This document shows, in pieces, positions 57,671-64,000 of a stretch of DNA of 64,000 nt. A model generated the notes under the pieces. That model searched no databases. It worked only from the letters and a program-made list of their open reading frames with translations, and had not been told where the DNA came from. The stretch spans positions 2,604,001-2,668,000 of the forward strand of contig CADCXA010000006.1 in NCBI GenBank assembly GCA_902806565.1, written 5' to 3'. How positions within the stretch are numbered: position 1 is the stretch's first letter; each line of letters opens with the position of its first letter. The position numbers and the translations under genes are program-made. The stretch comes from Hypoxylon rubiginosum (taxonomy: Eukaryota; Ascomycota; Sordariomycetes; Xylariales; Hypoxylaceae).

Positions 57671-60645
57671 GGGAGGTATACGTATGCAGGGACAGATGCG
57701 AAAAAGGACTGCAGCGGCAGACTTGTCAGGGGAACGGACCAAGCTCTGCTTGACGCCCGTTTTAGTATGTCAACACCAATAGCAAAGAATTTCAAGGACC
57801 GGTTGTTCGAGGGACGATGGGCAAAATGCGAGATGCGAGATGCGAGTATCAGGAGAGGCAGAGGTAGACGTGATCAAGAAGAGTAACATCACTGGTTTTT
57901 CATCGCGCGGATGAATCCTTTATGGGTATGATACTTGCCGCTGCCCAAGGTATGCTTACCACTGACTGACCAACCTTGCTATCCAGCCATGTAGATAGAC
58001 GAGATAAAAAGCTGGGCCGTCCAGGACCCTGGACGGCCTCGGCCAGCTAGGAGTCTATTCGCTAGGTAAGTTTTTCTTTGAGGACAGTAAGTAGGTGGCC
58101 GAGACGGGTTAGTATATAGGATTTGTCGATCTAGGTTTACCTCCTACCATAGGAAAGGTATAGGAATAGGATGTAGGCCGCTCTCCCTGCCTCTGAGTTT
58201 CCTAGATGAGCGTTATCGACTGTCCTCTTTCCTCGGCGGTCTGATATATCTGGAAAGTGATCCACTCTCTCTGATTAGATTGGTATCTTATGGTCGTATA
58301 ATAATCTGCTCTTTCTAAATATTGGAATCCTATCCAGCCAAATTCTGCTCTACCCTATTCCCAATCAATAACTCCCATCCTACTCATTGATTACGCCCAA
58401 TTAATAAACTGCAACGCTCATTTTCAGTATCGCTAACAACACAAGATGGGCAGTATGAATTTCCCACATCTACCTGTATTGAAGAACCCAGTATATAACC
58501 CCCTATCTTCAAGTTTTAGCATCAAAATGTTCATCTCTTAGGCACTTGGTTTTTTTCTTTCTTTTGTTTTCTTGCATGTACTTTGGCCATGCCATCACGG
58601 ACAGGGGGGAGGTAACCAAATTTAGTATAGGTCTTGTTTTCGTATGCATAAGTGATGGTAAGGGACAAGGGAGTATTCAATATTCAGATATCTCAGCAAG
58701 GTATGTTGTTTGACTAGGAACGAAGCGTCTCCTGGTTCACGGGGTAGGCGATCGCTTGTGGTCTAGAAGGGATAGGGATTAAGACCTTGTCGATCATTTA
58801 AGGTTAATAGCTACCTACCTATGCATTCCTATGGTGCAGTGATCCTTGGCATGTCACGCATGTGTCCCCAATGTCTGTTCGTTTGTCCGTGATGTTGCGT
58901 AGTGTAGGGTCCTCCTCGGAGTTGATCCTCCTCCAACCCCCCACGAAGGAAAACATATTTCCACATTCAGTAGATACCCCTGTGGATTATTCCTCCTGCG
59001 TACTACTATGAATGTCTACCTGTATAAAGCTTGTAATGCCTACGGCGTATGTAGCATTCTAATATGGTCTAATAATTAATTCTTTTCTATAACATACGCA
59101 CGACTAGTTAGAACGATCTTAAAAAAACCTGGCGTTTATTATATATACGTATATTAAATAAGCGGGTAGTTATATACATCTAAGTACGAAGTATATAAAA
59201 ATATAAAAACGAATATACCGTAAGGGAGGGAAATTAGGTGAGCATCCTAAATCCTGTCAATTTGGATATGCTGTACTACGTAGTACGTATATCTTCTCGT
59301 CGACTGGAGTTATTGGATCCACTACGGGAACCCACATTGGCCTGAGGGACGAGCCGTAAGGGACCACTTCCTGAAAAGGAAAGAAGAAAAAAACTGAACC
59401 CCTAGTCTCCTGCGGGGATTCCTTCAAGGACGAACGTTTTCTGTTTGGAAAAGATCGACTCGACTATGACCCCCCCTTTATGCTTGCATGGTAGAACATG
59501 AGCGTTCTCGTCATCATACCTCTCAGAGTCGACTGTATAATAGCTATCTCGCATATCATACCAGTTATCAGTATTGTACCTAGTATTCTTTCCGAGGCAT
59601 ACCCCCCCACCTATAGGTACTGTATACAACTTAAACATTTGTATATACCACGTGTGTAGTGTCGTGTCTGGTCTGGTCTCTGGGATTGATCGGCAAAGTT
59701 GTTTCTCTGGAAATCATCGGTTCGCTCCTCTACTGTACAACATGTACAGTACGTGAGGACCGCTGTGATAATACATCCACAGCCGATAAGTTGGATATCA
59801 CGCCTGATAGCTTTGGACCATGTAAAACCATGCCTCCTTATCTGTCGCTCATCGTGTGTCACGTCTCAAATTCGAGACGACGCGTAGTATATGGCATTAT
59901 TTAGGATGGAAACCCTTTTTTTCCCTGACCGTTTCTCACACGTCTGCAGTCTAGGGGCCCCGGGTCTTTTTGGAGATGCTGGAAAATTCTATCGTAAGGA
60001 TGATAATCACGCATACGTGATCCTTTTCGAGTCCTTCTTAATCTACGTCGAACAATGGTACGTAACAATTTTGCTGCAGCTGTCGTCCAATCAGCACCGG
60101 TTTGCTGTTTGCTTGGCTACAGCTTTTTCGACGGTTCAGTGTAACACATCGAGAAGGAGCTTAGGCATAACGAAGCCGAAGCCACACGATGGTAGGCTGG
60201 TAGGCTGGTAGGCTGGTAGGTAAGGATCCCTCACACGATGTTTATGCAACAATAGGTCTCTACTATAGGAGACCGGCATTATTTGCCCCCAATAGCTACG
60301 GTCCACTCAGTCCACCGTCAGCTAACCAATCTGACAGTCTGACATGCCAGCACGCATGGTTTCCCCATGCCTGACACTTACGAAATTTTCGATCGCAGAA
60401 TTGCGGGCATGCCGGCGATCGTTATGTTCCCGCTCCTTAGCAACCTCTACTCCACCTGGCCGGTACTTAAAACTGGCCCTGGCAGGGTTGAGTCGCGAAG
60501 CCGCGCTTCAACCCATATATCATACGGGGAAGTCTGGGCCCTCTGTCGAAGTTGAATCGGTCCTCGAGCCGCCTCTCGCTTATGTAGTCGACTCAAGAGA
60601 CCGCTCAACTTCAACAGGGCTAGAGAGTCGTTAGCACCAACGATC
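57671..60645. other. About 3-kb intergenic region between divergent genes
   Basis: No gene is supported. The DNA is AT-rich around 59040-59220 and has three GGTAGGCT units plus flanking GGTAGG at 60191-60220. It must hold the promoters of the divergent transporter and Pth11-like genes. A 96-codon frame at 60344 runs into the leader of the Pth11-like gene and is not convincing. Confidence 0.55.
60191..60220. repeat. GGTAGGCT tandem repeat
   Basis: Three 8-bp units plus a partial copy. Confidence 0.85.
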
Positions 60646-61977
60646 ATGGCGACCGTTGTCGATACCTATGCCCAAAGGCTCACCACCGGCATTGTCGTGA
60701 CATGCCTCGCGCTGTCCGTCTTGTCATTTGGGCTTCGGATCTACGCCAGAAGAGCCTCGGCGGCAAAGCTTTGGTGGGATGACTATTGGATGTCGTTACC
60801 TATGCTCATATGCATAGCCATGAGCACGAATGACTTCGTCGGACTGGTGAACGGATCTGGTCAACATCAAGCAGATTTAGACAGAGACACGGTAGAGGCT
60901 TTTATGAAGGTAGGACGGTTTTGCCTCCCCCCCCCCTTGGTAAACCACAAGCTACCTGCAATGGGCTCTGCTGACAGCTCGACTGGAATAGAATCTCTAC
61001 TTCTACATGATATTCTGGTCCATCGGCGTCTTCGGCGTCAAGGTCGGCATTCTAATTTTCTACTGGAGAGTTTTCCATACGAGATCCTTCCGCATGTCGG
61101 CGCTCGCGGTTGGAGGTTTTTCGCTCTTGGTTTTCCTCACCAACCTTTTCACCTTTATTTTCCAATGCACCCCAATCGAAAGCTTCTGGAAAGGCCGTCA
61201 CGAAGAATGCATCAACCAAGTGGCATTCTACTTGGCATCGGCCATAATCAACGTCGTTGGTGACGTTGCAGTCCTGGCCTTGCCGCTGCCCATCGTCTGG
61301 CGTCTGCATACTTCTAGGAGCAAGAAATGGTCGCTCAGTTTCCTTTTCCTCCTCGGTGCCTTGTGAGCTTAGCCTTTTTTCTCCCTACGAAAGGTTCCCT
61401 ACTTTCCTAATCGTGCCAATTCAGCGTGTGCATTGCGAGCATCTTCCGCATCGTCGGTGTCTACGAGATTGACGCGACCGACTTTACGTATAGCAACTTG
61501 GCTGGAGGCCTTTGGAGTACCGTCGAAGTCGAGATAGGTTTTATCTGTGCGAACCTCCCGGCGATCCGGCCCATCGTCTTTAAGTGGTTCAAAGTTGGTA
61601 GTTCAGCGGCGGTATACGGATCCAGCAGCGCTGGTCCTAGACAGTACGGCATTTCCAGCAAGGGTGCCACCCGATCCGGCCACGTTATTCTTCGAAGTAG
61701 GAACCAGGAATCGGACTTGCTCGATTCGGACACGGAAGCACTGACGAGGCAGGCGAAGGAAGACGGAATAACGCCGACGAATACGAGAGGAGGGGGCGAA
61801 ACACCGCAAGGTCAGACTTTCGGGCTTTCCGAGATCGTCGTGAAAACGGATATTGGCGTCTCGATAGATTCGAAGCAGTCCGAGTTGCACGATGGAGAGC
61901 CGAATCATTTTGTCAAAATCACAGCGCCCCTAGGGACGGTGGATTTACCGGGTGCAGGCAAGGACTACTACAAGTAG
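60646..61977 (+). CDS. Pth11/rhodopsin-like seven-transmembrane protein
   Basis: Three exons (60646-60909, 60992-61362 and 61425-61977) encode 395 aa. About seven hydrophobic segments fit the fungal integral-membrane (rhodopsin-like) family often called Pth11-like: TGIVVTCLALSVLSFGLRIY, WDDYWMSLPMLICIAM, FYMIFWSIGVFGVKVGILIF, ALAVGGFSLLVFLTNLFTF, FYLASAIINVVGDVAVLALP and LFLLGALFVCIASIFRIV. Family hallmarks are WWDDYW, QCTPIESFW, NVVGDVAVLALPLPIVW and WSTVEVEIGFICANLPAIRP. Such proteins include putative receptors used in surface sensing, but most members have no known ligand. The long cytoplasmic tail (from about residue 285) is Ser/Thr-rich and hydrophilic. The usual extracellular CFEM domain is absent. 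The first intron contains a run of cytosines. Confidence 0.86.
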
Positions 61978-63788
61978 GTAGGTAGTCTCATGAATATACG
62001 GCATGTGTTGAGCCATCTACGACCAAAAGAAAGAAAGAAAAAAAGGGGGGAACCCTTCATGTACCTACACATCTAGCTCACCGATAATGTAATACATATA
62101 CAAACGAACCCAAAGGCCGCCAATTGTTGATATGGACATTCCTCGAGGTGAAGAAATACATGCCCGAGAGACTCATATAGTCAATCCGCGCAAGTACCTG
62201 TTTGTCCGACTTCCTAACAACACTACGAAATATCATACCTGTGCCGTGGCCGTGGCCGTGCGTATAACTCTCGGAAGTGACCGAGTCGCTAATCGGGCGC
62301 GCACTCACAACTCATAAACTTCTAGATATAGCGTCTACCTTGTATAATTATCCGTTCTGGTGCTACCCCTGCAGGAAATAGAAGCCAGCTTGGGTTTACT
62401 ATGATGGAATCTCAACGTTTAGCTGGACACTATTTTCCGACCAGGCACGGAGTAATTAAAAGACGTTCGCGGGGGGTTGAAGGATTGTTGGCGTTTCCTA
62501 GAAGGATTATGTGCAGGACCAAAAGCCCGGGAGGAGGGAGGATCTTTTTACGTGTAATTTATTATTGCAAGGTACAGATATATATTTCCGTCAGTTACCA
62601 AGGGACTTTGTGTACTTATACATATCATATGATAACCGCCATACCATCTCAATAAACGCTACAGGGGCCCCTGTCGAGTCGAGAGAAAAACGTTAGGTAC
62701 ATAGATACACCCGGCCAGGGGTCATTTCAATATATAGCTAGCGGCCATACCCTCGGTCTACGCCCTTGTAAGCTTAGTATCACGTAGTGCTTCACAGGAT
62801 GATGGGGGAGTTTCTATCTAGTCTGAGGGTCGGTGAAGCTTGACTGAACTACATATGATCCACAATTGTCCCACAAGCATACTACGATGGGTAGTAGTTG
62901 GCACATCACTATCCTATGCCCCCCGGACTCTCTCTGCTGTACTATGTAGGTCCAATACCGATGGATCATCATGTTACCTGTAATACATTTGCCACGGGGT
63001 AAAAAATTGTACTTGGGACCAAAAGGTTTCCAGACAAAAGGACAGGCCCACAAGAGTGCTCTAAGACGGACCTGCAATGAGAGGCGCAGCAAAAAGGGAG
63101 AGACTCTTTGTTATTACTTTGGAGAGTTGAATATTAACGATTAACGATACAGAACTGGGGAGCGGAGAAGCTAAACCCACATATCTTCCCCCCCCCCCCC
63201 CTTTTTTTCCCCCCCAGCTCCCCCATCAACTGTCAACGGGTAGGAAAGGGTATAAGTCGGGTATGCCTTTTCGGATATAGGCTTTAGTTACAATCCCCAG
63301 GAGTGCAGACAGTGTACGTCTAGTAGCTAGCAACCTTCATCCCTTTGCACAAGGTCCGATATGCTCTAGTTACCTCCTAGGTTGTAGGGAGTTCTTTATA
63401 AATACTGTCGACGTTGGCAAAGATCAGGAACTTCAATTCTTGGCGCGAAAACCCCATGTGTAGTAAAGAAATTGCTTCAATACCCGTCTCCTGGATATAT
63501 AGTTTATGGAGAGCGTGACCAGCTCCCGGAGCTTCAACCCATAGTGAAGATATACTCAGACTCTCGTTACCTAATAGGTTACCACATAAAGCCTCCTAGG
63601 CAGAAGGTACCTTCTCCCTGTGTTCATTCGTTGGGTAGAGATAAGTGAGACGTCCTCCTGTTTTACCATATTCGCCGCTTCCGACTCTGACCGCTAGACA
63701 TCGTTCCGGTGATGCTCTCCTGGAAATCGAAGTGGGAAGGATATACTTGAATTACTCCGGCCTACACTTGATTGCTCGTCCACGAAGA
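61978..63788. other. Intergenic region with a homopolymer tract
   Basis: No gene is seen in this 1.8-kb stretch. A C14-T7-C7 tract lies at 63188-63215. The right end is probably the promoter and leader of the gene starting at 63789. Confidence 0.55.
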
Positions 63789-64000
63789 ATGGCCAATGTA
63801 TCCGCCGAGCTCGTCAAAGAGCGAATTGACAAATTCGGCAAGCTATGGATGATCGACGATCTCATTCGCGTGCGAGGTAGAGATGAAGACCAAGTCCCTA
63901 TTCTAGGCTACCCCAAGCATGACCATGATGCTACTGAATACGAGTACTTCACTGGGAGAGATCTCGACAGTATGGTTGACGAGGCTTGCCGGGCTCTAAC
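63789..64000 (+). CDS. Start of a probable adenylate-forming (NRPS-like) enzyme, cut by window edge
   Basis: An ATG at 63789 opens a frame that is still open at the window end after 70 codons. The protein begins MANVSAELVKERIDKFGKLW and contains IRVRGRDEDQVPILGYP and EYEYFTGRDLDSMVDEACRAL. I associate this type of opening, with a YP...DYEYFTGRDLD pattern, with fungal NRPS-like acyl-adenylating proteins (AMP-binding domain first). No AMP-binding core motif lies inside the window, so this remains a guess from the leader alone. If right, the region to the right of the window may be a secondary-metabolism locus. Confidence 0.45.
   Translation, partial: MANVSAELVKERIDKFGKLWMIDDLIRVRGRDEDQVPILGYPKHDHDATEYEYFTGRDLDSMVDEACRAL

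Noticed and set aside
57335..57742. Longer N-terminus for the GPR1/FUN34/YaaH gene from 57742
   Set aside because: The extra 24 residues do not resemble the family; it is kept only as a possible alternative start.

Overview
The window looks like chromosomal DNA of a filamentous ascomycete (Pezizomycotina, probably a Sordariomycete). The genes carry many short introns of about 45-150 nt with GTRNGT donors and CTAAC-like branch sites. The gene set is typically fungal: two Zn2Cys6 regulators, a phosphatidylserine decarboxylase of the Psd2 type, a Spo14/Pld1-type phospholipase D, a GPR1/FUN34/YaaH transporter, a Pth11/rhodopsin-like membrane protein and a secreted Thr-Val-repeat protein. Intergenic DNA is long and full of TACCTA/TAGGTA runs. 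The exact species cannot be read from the sequence.

Layout. 1-9290 is almost gene-free and holds one small conserved Cys/His-rich protein (2950-3198). 9291-26420 is a housekeeping block: a TPR/F-box/LRR protein of the Dia2/Pof3 type on the plus strand, then four minus-strand genes, namely a TINA/Msd1-like spindle-pole coiled-coil protein, psd2, a HAD phosphatase and epsilon-COP. 27956-42483 is more accessory: a Zn2Cys6 regulator followed by an MFS transporter, a 574-bp foldback (MITE-like) element, a MYND-finger gene, a secreted TVT-repeat protein and a second Zn2Cys6 regulator. 43403-57670 returns to conserved genes: a Rieske plus AIF-like oxidoreductase, a long coiled-coil protein, phospholipase D and an acetate-transporter-family gene. 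The right end holds a Pth11/rhodopsin-like protein and, cut by the window edge, the first 70 codons of a gene that may be an NRPS-like adenylating enzyme.

Exon structures were worked out by hand from splice-site consensus, reading-frame continuity and similarity to remembered families. Nearly all multi-exon models close exactly in frame, so most are probably right to the base; uncertain junctions are flagged. No operons are expected. Membrane-lipid and vesicle-traffic functions recur (Psd2, phospholipase D, epsilon-COP), but nothing in the sequence shows that they are co-regulated. The most unusual non-coding object is the foldback element at 34639-35212. Its centre holds seven copies of a 12-nt palindrome (TACAGGGCTGTA), and it ends about 90 bp upstream of the MYND gene. 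I found no CRISPR array, rRNA, convincing tRNA or clear multi-gene defence or biosynthetic system fully inside the window.
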